Of a stretch of 64,000 nt of DNA, positions 16,111-25,152 are shown piece by piece. Both the position numbers and the translations under genes were made by a program. Within the stretch, counting starts at the first letter, position 1. Every line of letters begins with the position of its first letter. This stretch comes from Crocinitomicaceae bacterium. GTDB taxonomy: Bacteria; Bacteroidota; Bacteroidia; Flavobacteriales_D; Parvicellaceae. The stretch spans positions 99,690 through 163,689 of the forward strand of contig PBNK01000002.1 of assembly GCA_002723085.1 (NCBI GenBank). Direction: 5' to 3'. Under the pieces are notes generated by a model. The model saw only the letters and a program-made list of their open reading frames with translations. It had not been told where the DNA came from and made no database searches.

Positions 16111-19100
16111 TCATTTTAGAAAAAATTATCAAAACGCTTCTTTTGTAAATGAATTTCAAGAGTTAGCATCAAAAAATAAGAACATCTTATTAAAGGGCCT
16201 TGTTGGTTCAGCAACATCATTCGTTTCAGATGCCATTATTCAGACATTAAACGGCAATCATCTTTTTATTTTACCAGATAAAGAAGCTGCGATTTATTTT
16301 TTTAACGATTTAGAAAACATCATTTCATCAGAAAGAGGAACAACTTTATTGTTTTACCCAGCATCATATAGAAGACCTTATCAGATTGAAGAAATTGACC
16401 ATTCAAGTGTATTGCAGCGATCCGAAGTGATTTCCTTAGTTACAAAAAAAAGAAAAAAGCTTTTGATTGTTACCTATCCAGAAGCAATTATAGAAAAAGT
16501 CATTACTAGAAAAAAACTAGAAAAAAACACCATTATAATTAATACTGGAGAAGAAGTAGACTTAAACTTAGTTAATGAGCTACTTATTGAGTTAGAGTTT
16601 GAAAAAGTAGACTTTGTATATCAGCCTGGTCAATTTGCTGTCAGAGGAGGAATTTTAGACGTATATTCTTTTAGTAATGAAAACCCTTACAGGATAGAAT
16701 TTTTTGGAGATGAAGTGGAATCAATTAGAGAGTTTAATGCAAGCGATCAACTTTCAATCCAAACCTTACAAAGAATAAAAGTAATACCTAACATTAATCA
16801 TAAAAATATACAAACAGAAAGGTGTTCTTTCTTAGACCATTTGCCAGCAGATTTATTTCTTTGGATTAAAGAAATAAAACGATCTGAGAAAAATATGGAA
16901 AAAGGCTTTGAACAAGCCATTGAAATATTTAATAGACAACCTGATGGTTTTGAACACATTTCTCCTATTGAACTTTACTTAGCTCCTGTTGATTTTTTTA
17001 CTCAACTTAATAAGTTTAAAATTATTGAAATTGCTCAATCAGACAGTTTTGGGAATGCTTCAATTTTATCTTTTGAACAAGCCCCTCAACCAGCGGTTAA
17101 TAAAAATTTTGAACTTTTATTACAAAAATTACTTCGATTTAAAAAAGATGATTATGCTGTACACGTTTTCGCACAACAAGACTCACAAATTCAGCGGCTT
17201 AGAACAATTTTCAAGGATTTAGGACACGAAGAAATTTGCTCCTTTGTTAACATTGGTTTAAAAGAAGGTTACGTTGATCATCAAAATAAAATCATTGCTT
17301 TTTCTGATCATCAAATTTTTGATAGATACCATAAATTTAGAATAAAGGAAAAGTTTAATAAAAGTCAAGAGACGTTTACTTTAAAGGAAATTTATAACCT
17401 TCAGAAAGGAGATTTTGTTGTACACATTGATCATGGTGTTGGCGAATTTTCAGGCCTCCAAAAAATAGATGTTCAAGGAAAAGAACAAGAAGCAATACGA
17501 CTTATTTATAAAGGAGGAGACATTCTTTACATAAGTATTCATTCGTTGCACAACATAAGTAAGTTTACAGGAAAAGATGGCAAAGCACCAACGCTTAATA
17601 AATTAGGATCTCCATCTTGGAATTTAGCAAAGGAAAAGGCTAAAAAGAAAATAAAGGAAGTAGCATTTGATTTAATAAAACTTTACGCTAAACGTAAGAT
17701 GAAAAAAGGTTTTGCATTTAACCCCGACACATACATGCAAAGTGAGTTAGAAGCCTCTTTTATTTATGAAGATACTCCAGATCAACTTGCTTCTACTACA
17801 GCAGTTAAAGAGGACATGGAGAAGCCTTTTCCAATGGACAGATTAATTTGTGGAGATGTTGGCTTTGGTAAAACAGAAATAGCAATAAGAGCGGCATTTA
17901 AAGCTGTAGCAGACAACAAACAGGTGGCTATTTTAGTTCCTACAACCGTTTTAGCCTTCCAACATTTTAAAACATTTTCAGAAAGACTTAAAAATTTTCC
18001 TTGTAATATCGATTATATAAACAGGTTTAAAACCACAAAAAATATTAAATCAACAATTCAAGCTTTATATGAAGGAAAAGTTGATATTTTAATAGGAACA
18101 CATAGATTAATTAGTAAAGATGTTGTCTTTAAAGACTTGGGATTATTAATTGTTGATGAAGAGCAAAAATTTGGTGTATCTGTTAAAGAACAATTAAAAA
18201 ACCTTAAGGTTAATGTTGACACTCTAACTCTAACGGCTACACCAATACCAAGAACTTTACAGTTCAGCTTAATGAACGCTAGAGATTTATCAATAATAAA
18301 TACTGCCCCACCTAATAGGTTTCCTGTAGACACCCTCATTCAAACTTTTTCTGAAGAAACCATAAAAGAAGCCATTAACTATGAAATAGGTAGAGGAGGT
18401 CAAGTATACTTTATTCACAATAGAGTTCAAAATATTAATGAAGTGGCTCAATTAATTAAAAGGCTTTGTCCTGATGCAAAAATTGCAATAGGTCACGGAA
18501 AATTAGAAGGGAAAAAATTAGAAGCCATCATATTAGATTTTATGAGTGGCATGTATGATGTTTTGGTAGCAACAACTATTGTCGAGTCTGGAATTGACAT
18601 TCCAAATGCAAATACAATAATTATTAATAATGCCAATCATTTTGGGTTAAGTGATTTACATCAATTAAGAGGTAGGGTTGGGAGATCTAATAAAAAAGCT
18701 TTTGCTTATTTATTTACACCTCCTAAGCATCACTTATCAGATGACGCTAGAAAAAGACTTCTAGCTATTGAACAATTTTCAGAACTTGGTAGTGGATTTA
18801 ACATTGCTATGAGAGATCTTGACATAAGAGGAGCGGGAGATTTACTAGGGGCCAATCAAAGTGGGTTTATTAGTGAAATAGGCTTTGATACTTATCAAAA
18901 AATCTTAGATGAAGCCATTCAAGAGCTTAAAGAAAATGAATTTAAGGAGGTTTTTGAAGAAGAAATAAAGAATAAAGACTTCTTAAATGAATGTGTGTTA
19001 GAAACGGATTTATCCTTGATTATTCCGGATGATTATGTAAATGAAATTAACGAAAGAATAGACCTTTATAAAGGCTTAGACAAGTTGAAAAATCAAGAAG

Positions 19101-19429
19101 AGGTAGAGAAATACAAACAAGAAATGACAGATAGGTTTGGTTCTATTCCTACAAAAACAGAGGAGTTAATATTAACAGTAAAACTTAGACAAATCGCAAG
19201 AGGCTTAGGATTTGAAAAATTAATACTTAGAAATAATTTATTAATAGCAACGTTTATAGTTAACAACAACTCTTCGTATTATCAAAGTGAAATATTTTCT
19301 TCCATTTTAAAATTTACTCAAAATTCTAAAAAAGGAATTCAGTTAAAAGAAAAAAATAATCAGCTTTTGCTTCGAATAGAAAAGGTAAATTCAGTTAGTG
19401 CAGCAATAAAAATATTAAATGAAATTTAA
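16100..19429 (+). CDS. mfd: Transcription-repair coupling factor Mfd
   Basis: Superfamily 2 DNA translocase that removes stalled RNA polymerase at lesions and recruits UvrA. The 1109-residue protein has the full layout: UvrB-like N-terminal modules ([31 protein letters not shown]), the RNA-polymerase-interacting domain ([20 protein letters not shown]), RecG-like helicase lobes with Walker [12 protein letters not shown] and the DEEQ box, motif VI region [11 protein letters not shown], and the C-terminal TRCF domain ([14 protein letters not shown]). The start read is GTG at 16100, overlapping fbp by 11 bases; this makes it slightly shorter than many homologues but leaves all domains complete. 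Confidence 0.95.
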   Translation: MKVDHFRKNYQNASFVNEFQELASKNKNILLKGLVGSATSFVSDAIIQTLNGNHLFILPDKEAAIYFFNDLENIISSERGTTLLFYPASYRRPYQIEEIDHSSVLQRSEVISLVTKKRKKLLIVTYPEAIIEKVITRKKLEKNTIIINTGEEVDLNLVNELLIELEFEKVDFVYQPGQFAVRGGILDVYSFSNENPYRIEFFGDEVESIREFNASDQLSIQTLQRIKVIPNINHKNIQTERCSFLDHLPADLFLWIKEIKRSEKNMEKGFEQAIEIFNRQPDGFEHISPIELYLAPVDFFTQLNKFKIIEIAQSDSFGNASILSFEQAPQPAVNKNFELLLQKLLRFKKDDYAVHVFAQQDSQIQRLRTIFKDLGHEEICSFVNIGLKEGYVDHQNKIIAFSDHQIFDRYHKFRIKEKFNKSQETFTLKEIYNLQKGDFVVHIDHGVGEFSGLQKIDVQGKEQEAIRLIYKGGDILYISIHSLHNISKFTGKDGKAPTLNKLGSPSWNLAKEKAKKKIKEVAFDLIKLYAKRKMKKGFAFNPDTYMQSELEASFIYEDTPDQLASTTAVKEDMEKPFPMDRLICGDVGFGKTEIAIRAAFKAVADNKQVAILVPTTVLAFQHFKTFSERLKNFPCNIDYINRFKTTKNIKSTIQALYEGKVDILIGTHRLISKDVVFKDLGLLIVDEEQKFGVSVKEQLKNLKVNVDTLTLTATPIPRTLQFSLMNARDLSIINTAPPNRFPVDTLIQTFSEETIKEAINYEIGRGGQVYFIHNRVQNINEVAQLIKRLCPDAKIAIGHGKLEGKKLEAIILDFMSGMYDVLVATTIVESGIDIPNANTIIINNANHFGLSDLHQLRGRVGRSNKKAFAYLFTPPKHHLSDDARKRLLAIEQFSELGSGFNIAMRDLDIRGAGDLLGANQSGFISEIGFDTYQKILDEAIQELKENEFKEVFEEEIKNKDFLNECVLETDLSLIIPDDYVNEINERIDLYKGLDKLKNQEEVEKYKQEMTDRFGSIPTKTEELILTVKLRQIARGLGFEKLILRNNLLIATFIVNNNSSYYQSEIFSSILKFTQNSKKGIQLKEKNNQLLLRIEKVNSVSAAIKILNEI

Positions 19430-19439
19430 TATGAATAAA

Positions 19440-20777
19440 CTATTTTAATTCAAAATCATCCATGAATTTTGTAGTAAAATCACCCTCTAAAAATTTCTCA
19501 TTTTCCATTAGTTGTTGATGAAACGGAATTGTGGTTTTTATGCCTCCAACTATATATTCTCCCAAAGCTCTTTTCATTTTTGTTATGGCTTCATCTCTGG
19601 TTTGAGCTACAGTAATTAACTTTGAAATCATTGAATCATAATAAGGGGGAATAAGATATCCAGCATATACATGGGTATCAATTCTTATTCCATGTCCACC
19701 TGGCTCATGATAATCCGTGATTTTCCCTGGAGAAGGTCTGAAATCTTTTTCAGGATCTTCAGCGTTAATTCTACATTGAATCGCATGCATTTTAGGAATA
19801 TATTCTTTACCGCTTATTTTTTCTCCATAAGCAAGCTTTATTTGCTCTTTAATTAAATCATAATTAATGACTTCTTCAGTAATAGTATGCTCAACTTGAA
19901 TTCTAGTATTCATTTCCATAAAATAGAAGTCTCTATTCTTATCAACTAAAAATTCAACAGTACCAACTCCTTCGTATTTTACAGCTTTTGCAGCTTTAAC
20001 CGCTGCTCTTCCCATTAATTTGCGAAGTTTAGTAGTCATAAAGGGTGATGGAACCTCTTCAACTAATTTTTGGTGTCTTCTTTGAATAGAACAATCTCTT
20101 TCAGACATATGACAAGCATTTCCAAATCTATCGCCAGCAATCTGAATTTCAATATGACGTGGTTCTTCAATGAATTTTTCCATATACATACCATCATTAC
20201 CAAAAGCAGCTTTTGACTCTTGTCTTGCAGAATTCCAATGTTCTTCCATTTCATCCTCATTCCAAACAATTCTCATTCCTTTTCCCCCGCCTCCTGCAGT
20301 CGCCTTAATCATTACAGGGTATACTACTTTTTTTGCTGTAGCCTTAGCATGATCTAAATCTTTTAAAAGTCCAGGTGAACCAGGTACGCAAGGAACACCA
20401 GCTTTAAGCATAGTAGCTTTGGCTGATGCTTTATCACCCATCTGACCTATCATTTCAGGTGAAGCTCCAATAAATTTGATTTCATTTTCTTTACAAATTC
20501 TTGAAAAATCTGCATTTTCAGAAAGAAAACCATATCCAGGATGAATGGCATCAGCATTAGTAATTTCTGCAGCAGAAATAATATTTGGTATTTTTAAATA
20601 AGAATCTGTACTTGATGGTGGTCCAACACAAACTGCTTCATCAGCAAATTTTACATGAAGGCTATCTTTATCTGCAGTTGAATAAACAGCAACAGTTTTA
20701 ATTCCCATTTCTTTACAGGTTCTAATAACTCTAAGAGCAATTTCACCCCTATTTGCAATTAATATTTTTTTAAACAT
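19440..20777 (-). CDS. accC: Acetyl-CoA carboxylase, biotin carboxylase subunit
   Basis: ATP-grasp enzyme that carboxylates biotin on BCCP in the first committed step of fatty acid synthesis. The 445-residue length is that of a stand-alone AccC. Visible motifs: [20 protein letters not shown] at the N-terminus, glycine-rich ATP loop [26 protein letters not shown], and catalytic-site block [15 protein letters not shown]. It follows accB by 22 bases and ends the minus-strand lipid operon. Its 3' end faces mfd across 10 bases. Confidence 0.96.
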   Translation of the reverse strand: MFKKILIANRGEIALRVIRTCKEMGIKTVAVYSTADKDSLHVKFADEAVCVGPPSSTDSYLKIPNIISAAEITNADAIHPGYGFLSENADFSRICKENEIKFIGASPEMIGQMGDKASAKATMLKAGVPCVPGSPGLLKDLDHAKATAKKVVYPVMIKATAGGGGKGMRIVWNEDEMEEHWNSARQESKAAFGNDGMYMEKFIEEPRHIEIQIAGDRFGNACHMSERDCSIQRRHQKLVEEVPSPFMTTKLRKLMGRAAVKAAKAVKYEGVGTVEFLVDKNRDFYFMEMNTRIQVEHTITEEVINYDLIKEQIKLAYGEKISGKEYIPKMHAIQCRINAEDPEKDFRPSPGKITDYHEPGGHGIRIDTHVYAGYLIPPYYDSMISKLITVAQTRDEAITKMKRALGEYIVGGIKTTIPFHQQLMENEKFLEGDFTTKFMDDFELK

Positions 20778-20799
20778 GTTGTTTTGTTTTTAACCTTAC

Positions 20800-21321
20800 C
20801 TACGAAGGGTCGACTAAGAATAATGGCTGATCAAACTCAATTGGAGTTGCGTCATCAACTAATACTTTGACAATTTTTCCAGAAATTTCTGCTTCGATTT
20901 CATTAAACAGCTTCATAGCCTCAATAATGCACAATTTATCTCCTGATTTAAAAGTAGAGCCAACTTCAACAAACGCTGGTTTATCTGGGCTTGATGAACG
21001 ATAAAACGTACCTAACATTTGTGCTTTAATCGTAACAAAATTACTATTTTCATCAGTCGAAGGAGTTTCCTCTTTTGTCCCTTCTGCTGCTGGTGCTGAT
21101 TCAACAAGTGGTTGAGCTGCTACAGGGGGAGGAACAGCGCCCATTTGAGCAACAGGAACTGTTTGTTGAACTATGGTTGTTTCTTCTTTAAAATTTGTTT
21201 TCTTTTTAGCTAAATAATCGGACTTAATAACAATTTTGAAATCTTTTTTTTCAATTTCAACTTCATTTACTCCTGCCTTAGCCACAAACTTGATTAAATC
21301 TTGTATTTCAGTTTTGTTCAT
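20800..21321 (-). CDS. accB: Acetyl-CoA carboxylase, biotin carboxyl carrier protein
   Basis: Carries biotin between the carboxylase and transferase active sites. An N-terminal region (residues 1-45) is followed by a Pro/Ala-rich flexible linker, and by the biotinyl domain with the biotinylated lysine in CIIEAMKLFNEIE. Length of 173 residues is normal. It lies directly upstream of accC and 66 bases after fabH in the same orientation, matching the conserved accBC pairing. Confidence 0.95.
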   Translation of the reverse strand: MNKTEIQDLIKFVAKAGVNEVEIEKKDFKIVIKSDYLAKKKTNFKEETTIVQQTVPVAQMGAVPPPVAAQPLVESAPAAEGTKEETPSTDENSNFVTIKAQMLGTFYRSSSPDKPAFVEVGSTFKSGDKLCIIEAMKLFNEIEAEISGKIVKVLVDDATPIEFDQPLFLVDPS

Positions 21322-21387
21322 AATTACAATATTATATAATTTGAGAAATCTAAGTTAATAATAATTCGATTTAGAGCTTAAAAAAAA

Positions 21388-22374
21388 TTAATAGGCCCAT
21401 TTTAAATAAACACTTCCCCAAGTAAATCCTCCTCCAAAAGCAGCCAAGACTACATTATCTCCTTTTTTAAGTTGATTTTCCCATTCCCATAAACAAAGTG
21501 GAATAGTACCAGATGTAGTGTTTCCATATTTTTCAATATTAATCATTACTTTGTCTTTAGTTAATCCCATTCGATTAGCTGTTGCATCAATTATTCTTAA
21601 GTTTGCTTGATGAGGAACTAGCCAGTCTACATCTTCTCCAGTAAGATTATTTTTTTCCATTATTTCTGCTGATACATCTGCCATATTAGTAACGGCAAAT
21701 TTAAAAACAGATCTTCCTTCTTGATATACAAAAGTATCAGGTGTTCCAACATTTTCTTTAGTTACAGGAAAAGCAGAACCTCCAGCTTTTTGAATTAAAA
21801 ATTCTTTGCCCGATCCGTCAGCTTTTAAAATTGAATCAACAATGCCATTTCCTTCATCATTAGGCTCTAAAAGAACCCCTCCAGCACCATCACCAAAAAT
21901 CACACAAGTATTTCTATCTTCATAACTAACAATAGAAGACATAATATCACCACCAATAACAATAACTTTTTTACATTGACCCGAAGCAATAAACTGTTGC
22001 CCTGTTATTAAAGTGTAAATAAATCCCGAACAAGCAGCACTGACATCAAATCCCCAAGCATTTGTTGCACCACTTTTATGGCATATTAAATTGGACGTAC
22101 TAGGAAATCTGTGGTCACCTGTTACAGTACCAACTATAATCATATCAATTTCCAAAGGAGAAATACCTCTTTTTTCACATATTCCTTTTACTACTTTAGA
22201 CCCTAAATCAGAAAGAGTTACGCCATCACTTACAATTCTTCTTTCTTTTATTCCAGTTCGTGTAACAATCCACTCATCATTGGTGTCAACCATTTTTTCT
22301 AAATCTGAATTGCTTAATACCTTTTCAGGCACTATACCATGAACTGCTGTAATTGCGGCTTGAATATTTTTCAT
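21388..22374 (-). CDS. fabH: 3-oxoacyl-ACP synthase III (KASIII)
   Basis: Condenses acetyl-CoA with malonyl-ACP to start fatty acid chains. The catalytic Cys is in VSAACSGFIYTL, the His in WLVPHQANLRIIDA and the Asn in YGNTTSGTIPLCL, the complete KASIII triad. Length of 328 residues fits. Its ATG overlaps the TGA of plsX by four bases (ATGA), indicating translational coupling. Confidence 0.95.
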   Translation of the reverse strand: MKNIQAAITAVHGIVPEKVLSNSDLEKMVDTNDEWIVTRTGIKERRIVSDGVTLSDLGSKVVKGICEKRGISPLEIDMIIVGTVTGDHRFPSTSNLICHKSGATNAWGFDVSAACSGFIYTLITGQQFIASGQCKKVIVIGGDIMSSIVSYEDRNTCVIFGDGAGGVLLEPNDEGNGIVDSILKADGSGKEFLIQKAGGSAFPVTKENVGTPDTFVYQEGRSVFKFAVTNMADVSAEIMEKNNLTGEDVDWLVPHQANLRIIDATANRMGLTKDKVMINIEKYGNTTSGTIPLCLWEWENQLKKGDNVVLAAFGGGFTWGSVYLKWAY

Positions 22375-23309
22375 TTAAATGCTTTTTTAATTTTATCAGT
22401 AAGCTTAGCCTCTACTAAATCTCTTCCTAATAATATCATGTTTTTTATGGCTTCTGGACTGCTTATTCCGTGACCAATTAATACATTGCCATTTACTCCT
22501 AAAACTGGAGTGCCACCATAGTTTTCATAGTTAAATCTACTAAAATAATCATCTAAATAGCCACGCTTTGCAATTAGTTCATAAAAAGATTCTGCTTGTT
22601 TTAATACCACATTACCTGTAAATCCATCACATATTATGACATCTGCCTTATCATTAAATAAATCTCTTCCTTCAACGTTTCCAATAAAATTAACCTCATC
22701 AGCACCATCTAATAAAGTATGAGTTGCCTGTGTTAATAAATTTCCTTTTTCTTTTTCTTCACCAATATTTAATAGTCCTACTTTTGGAGACTTTATTTGA
22801 TAAACCAATTCTGCAAAAAGAGAACCCAAAATAGCAAATTGATAAAGGACATCTGGTTTACAATCAGCATTTACACCCACATCTAAAATCACCCCTACTC
22901 CACCATTTTCTTTAGGTAAAACTGAAGTTATACAGGGTCTAATCACACCAGGAACAGGACCTACTGAAAACATTGAACCCACAAGCATAGCACCAGAGTT
23001 CCCCGCACTAGCTAGCACATCAATGTCTCCTAGTTTTAAAGCTTTAAAACCAACCGAAATGCTATTATCAGGTTTCTTTTTTAAAGCTCTTGTTGCGTGT
23101 TCGCTCATCTCAACAACTTGAGAGGCATTTATATAAATGAATTTTTCAGGATCAAAATTGAGTTGAATCAGCAATTCTCTTGCAATGCTTTCATTGCCAA
23201 TTAATACAATATCAACTTCAGAGTTTAGAGCTTTTTTTGCTTCTATAGCTCCTTTCAAAGTTGCTTGTGGTGCAAAATCACCACCCATTATGTCTAACCC
23301 AATTTTCAC
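22371..23309 (-). CDS. plsX: Phosphate acyltransferase PlsX
   Basis: Makes acyl-phosphate from acyl-ACP, the donor for PlsY in phosphatidic acid synthesis. The start MKIGLDIMGGDFAPQATLKG is the classical PlsX N-terminus, and ADVIICDGFTGNVVLKQAE and YGGTPVLGVNGNVLIGHGIS are further family blocks. It sits between rpmF and fabH, the standard bacterial gene order, and is coupled to fabH by a 4-base overlap. Confidence 0.96.
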   Translation of the reverse strand: MKIGLDIMGGDFAPQATLKGAIEAKKALNSEVDIVLIGNESIARELLIQLNFDPEKFIYINASQVVEMSEHATRALKKKPDNSISVGFKALKLGDIDVLASAGNSGAMLVGSMFSVGPVPGVIRPCITSVLPKENGGVGVILDVGVNADCKPDVLYQFAILGSLFAELVYQIKSPKVGLLNIGEEKEKGNLLTQATHTLLDGADEVNFIGNVEGRDLFNDKADVIICDGFTGNVVLKQAESFYELIAKRGYLDDYFSRFNYENYGGTPVLGVNGNVLIGHGISSPEAIKNMILLGRDLVEAKLTDKIKKAFK

Positions 23310-23337
23310 AAGAACAAAATTGTTCTAGAAATTTAAA

Positions 23338-23529
23338 TTAAACTGTAGCTTCTTTTTCCATTACAACTTTCCCTTTATAGTAAAGTTTTCCTTCCGACCA
23401 ATGAGCACGGTGGTAAAGGTGAGCTTCTCCTGTAGTTGGGCAAGTTGCTATTTGCTGTGTTTCAGCTTTATAATGTGTTCTTCTCTTGTCTCTTCTAGTT
23501 TTAGAAGTTTTTCTTTTAGGATGTGCCAT
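23338..23529 (-). CDS. rpmF: 50S ribosomal protein L32
   Basis: A 63-residue basic protein beginning [20 protein letters not shown], the L32 signature. Only one Cys ([10 protein letters not shown]) of the zinc-ribbon pattern is present, so this is a zinc-free form. It lies between the DUF177 gene (26 bases upstream) and plsX (28 bases downstream), the usual arrangement that links ribosome and lipid synthesis. Confidence 0.96.
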   Translation of the reverse strand: MAHPKRKTSKTRRDKRRTHYKAETQQIATCPTTGEAHLYHRAHWSEGKLYYKGKVVMEKEATV

Positions 23530-23555
23530 ATCAATCTATTTCTATTGTTAACTTT

Positions 23556-24101
23556 TTATTTGTCTTTGTTTTTTAGCTGTTTTAAAGCGTCCCACCTAGG
23601 ATCATCTGTTTTTTTTGTGTTTTTAGTTTCACCAACATGGGGTCCATTTATTAAATATTTATTCATAGTCTTAATTTGCTTATTATCACATAATTTATCT
23701 TTATGAATCTTTCTTTTTGGAAAGATTAAAACAAATTCCTCAAAAAATAGAGGAGCCAAGTTAAATTGATAATCATCATAAGAAATTAAAATAATTTCAC
23801 CTATTGATTTAGTCGTATTTTCGTGAGAAAACTTCACTATACGTCTAAAACTTATGTTTGATTGAATAGAAATTAATTCTAAACAATGGTCACATGTCGA
23901 TTTAAAATCTCCTGACCATTTAATTCTAATATCAAACAAATGGGATTCTTTTCTAAAGTCTACAACAGCCGTAATTTTACTGTCATTTACTTCTGAAAAA
24001 TTAAACGCTTCAAAGAACTCTTTATCCAAATCAAATGATAAATGATTGCTTCCGTTTTTTAAGCTCGAAAATGGAACTATAAAATCTTTTAAATCATTCA
24101 T
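23556..24101 (-). CDS. DUF177 (YceD-like) protein
   Basis: A 181-residue protein of the DUF177/YceD family, whose gene is almost always directly upstream of rpmF. It has a C-x-x-C pair (STCDHCLELI) and a further Cys in KLCDNKQ, and ends in the DPRWDALKQLK motif typical of the family. YceD homologues are linked to 23S rRNA accumulation in plants and E. coli; the mechanism is unclear. It is the first gene of the six-gene minus-strand operon. Confidence 0.88.
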   Translation of the reverse strand: MNDLKDFIVPFSSLKNGSNHLSFDLDKEFFEAFNFSEVNDSKITAVVDFRKESHLFDIRIKWSGDFKSTCDHCLELISIQSNISFRRIVKFSHENTTKSIGEIILISYDDYQFNLAPLFFEEFVLIFPKRKIHKDKLCDNKQIKTMNKYLINGPHVGETKNTKKTDDPRWDALKQLKNKDK

Positions 24102-24117
24102 TAATGAAAATGGTTTG

Positions 24118-24125
24118 CAAATTTA
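24118..24125 (-). promoter_or_regulatory. Candidate -7 promoter element for the DUF177-rpmF-plsX-fabH-accBC operon
   Basis: On the minus strand the sequence reads TAAATTTG, an exact match to TAnnTTTG, 16 bases upstream of the DUF177 ATG. The expected TTG-type -33 box is weak (a T-run instead). Confidence 0.45.
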
Positions 24126-24150
24126 GTTATAAAGTCACTAAAAAAAAACT

Positions 24151-25062
24151 TTATTTGAAATTGATGAATTTTTCTGGGTCAATTGGGAATCCATTATGCC
24201 ATAATTCAAAATGTAAATGTGGACCTTCTGAAAGTGTTCCGCTATTTCCTACAATTGCAATTGGCTCTCCAGCATCAACACTCTCTCCCGTACTTTTCAA
24301 TGTCTCAGAATTGTGTTTATAAACTGATATTAGATTTTTTTTATGTTGAATATGAATTACGTGACCATGGTCAGGTGACCAACTGTTGTTAATGATAGTT
24401 CCTTTTAAAATAGCCATTACCGCCTCATTTTTTGGAGCTATAATGTCAATTCCAAAATGTCCATTAGAAACATTGAGTTTATTTGTAATTTCACCTTTTA
24501 TTGGTGGGTAAAGAAGAAGTTCAGGCAAAACATCGCTGCTAAGTGCTCCTCCTTGAAAAACATCAATTTCATATTTCTCCCTATTTTGAACTTTTTCTCT
24601 AAGAGATTTTTCTGATTCTGAAACAACATCATTTTTACCTTTTTGCGGCTGAGCAGACTCTTTATTAAAAGAATCTAATTCATTTGTAGGAATTGTCCCT
24701 TTTAAAAGCTCTTTTAAATTTTTTATATATCTCTCATCGTCTTCTTGTTGGTGAATTATTGCTTCTAATTGTTTATCAATGAAAATCTGTTTGTCCAATA
24801 AGGCTTGGTTTTCTAATGGATTAGGGTATCCAGGAATAAATGTTTTTAGGCTGGTTATAGAAATAAATATGAAAAACAATAGAAGTAATGAAATAAAAAT
24901 AAAGGAAGAGTAAATAAATAATGCTAATTTTGAAGTTGTAAAAACTCTTTTTTCTTCAAAAGTTATTTGATCTAAAACAATTATTCTTCTCTTGCGTTGA
25001 AGCTCCATTAAAAACTTCTTTAATTTAGACTGCTTTTTGTTTCTTTTAGACATAACTTTCAC
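24151..25062 (-). CDS. M23 family metallopeptidase (LytM-type), membrane anchored
   Basis: Predicted peptidoglycan endopeptidase or LytM-type regulator. A basic cytoplasmic N-terminus (40 residues) is followed by one transmembrane helix (LALFIYSSFIFISLLLLFFIF), a coiled-coil-like region and the C-terminal LytM domain. Zinc motifs are complete: H-x(3)-D in GHFGIDIIAP and H-x-H in GPHLHFELW, so the enzyme is probably active. It is divergent from the PorW/SprE gene, with 78 bases between them, and lies directly upstream of the lipid operon on the same strand. Confidence 0.88.
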   Translation of the reverse strand: MKVMSKRNKKQSKLKKFLMELQRKRRIIVLDQITFEEKRVFTTSKLALFIYSSFIFISLLLLFFIFISITSLKTFIPGYPNPLENQALLDKQIFIDKQLEAIIHQQEDDERYIKNLKELLKGTIPTNELDSFNKESAQPQKGKNDVVSESEKSLREKVQNREKYEIDVFQGGALSSDVLPELLLYPPIKGEITNKLNVSNGHFGIDIIAPKNEAVMAILKGTIINNSWSPDHGHVIHIQHKKNLISVYKHNSETLKSTGESVDAGEPIAIVGNSGTLSEGPHLHFELWHNGFPIDPEKFINFK

Positions 25063-25152
25063 AAATATAGTTACAAATATGTCAATATATATTTTATGCT
25101 AAATACAATAAGTTTAAAGCTTTGTAGTTAATATTGCAATTTGTCTATTGAA

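Noticed and set aside
18058..18339. Open frame on the minus strand inside mfd
   Set aside because: Shadow of a strongly supported helicase gene; no start signal and composition of an antisense frame.
19412..19432. Perfect inverted repeat atattaaat-gaa-atttaatat across the mfd stop codon
   Set aside because: Purely A/T stem with no T-run; could mark the convergent mfd/accC boundary but is too weak to call a terminator.
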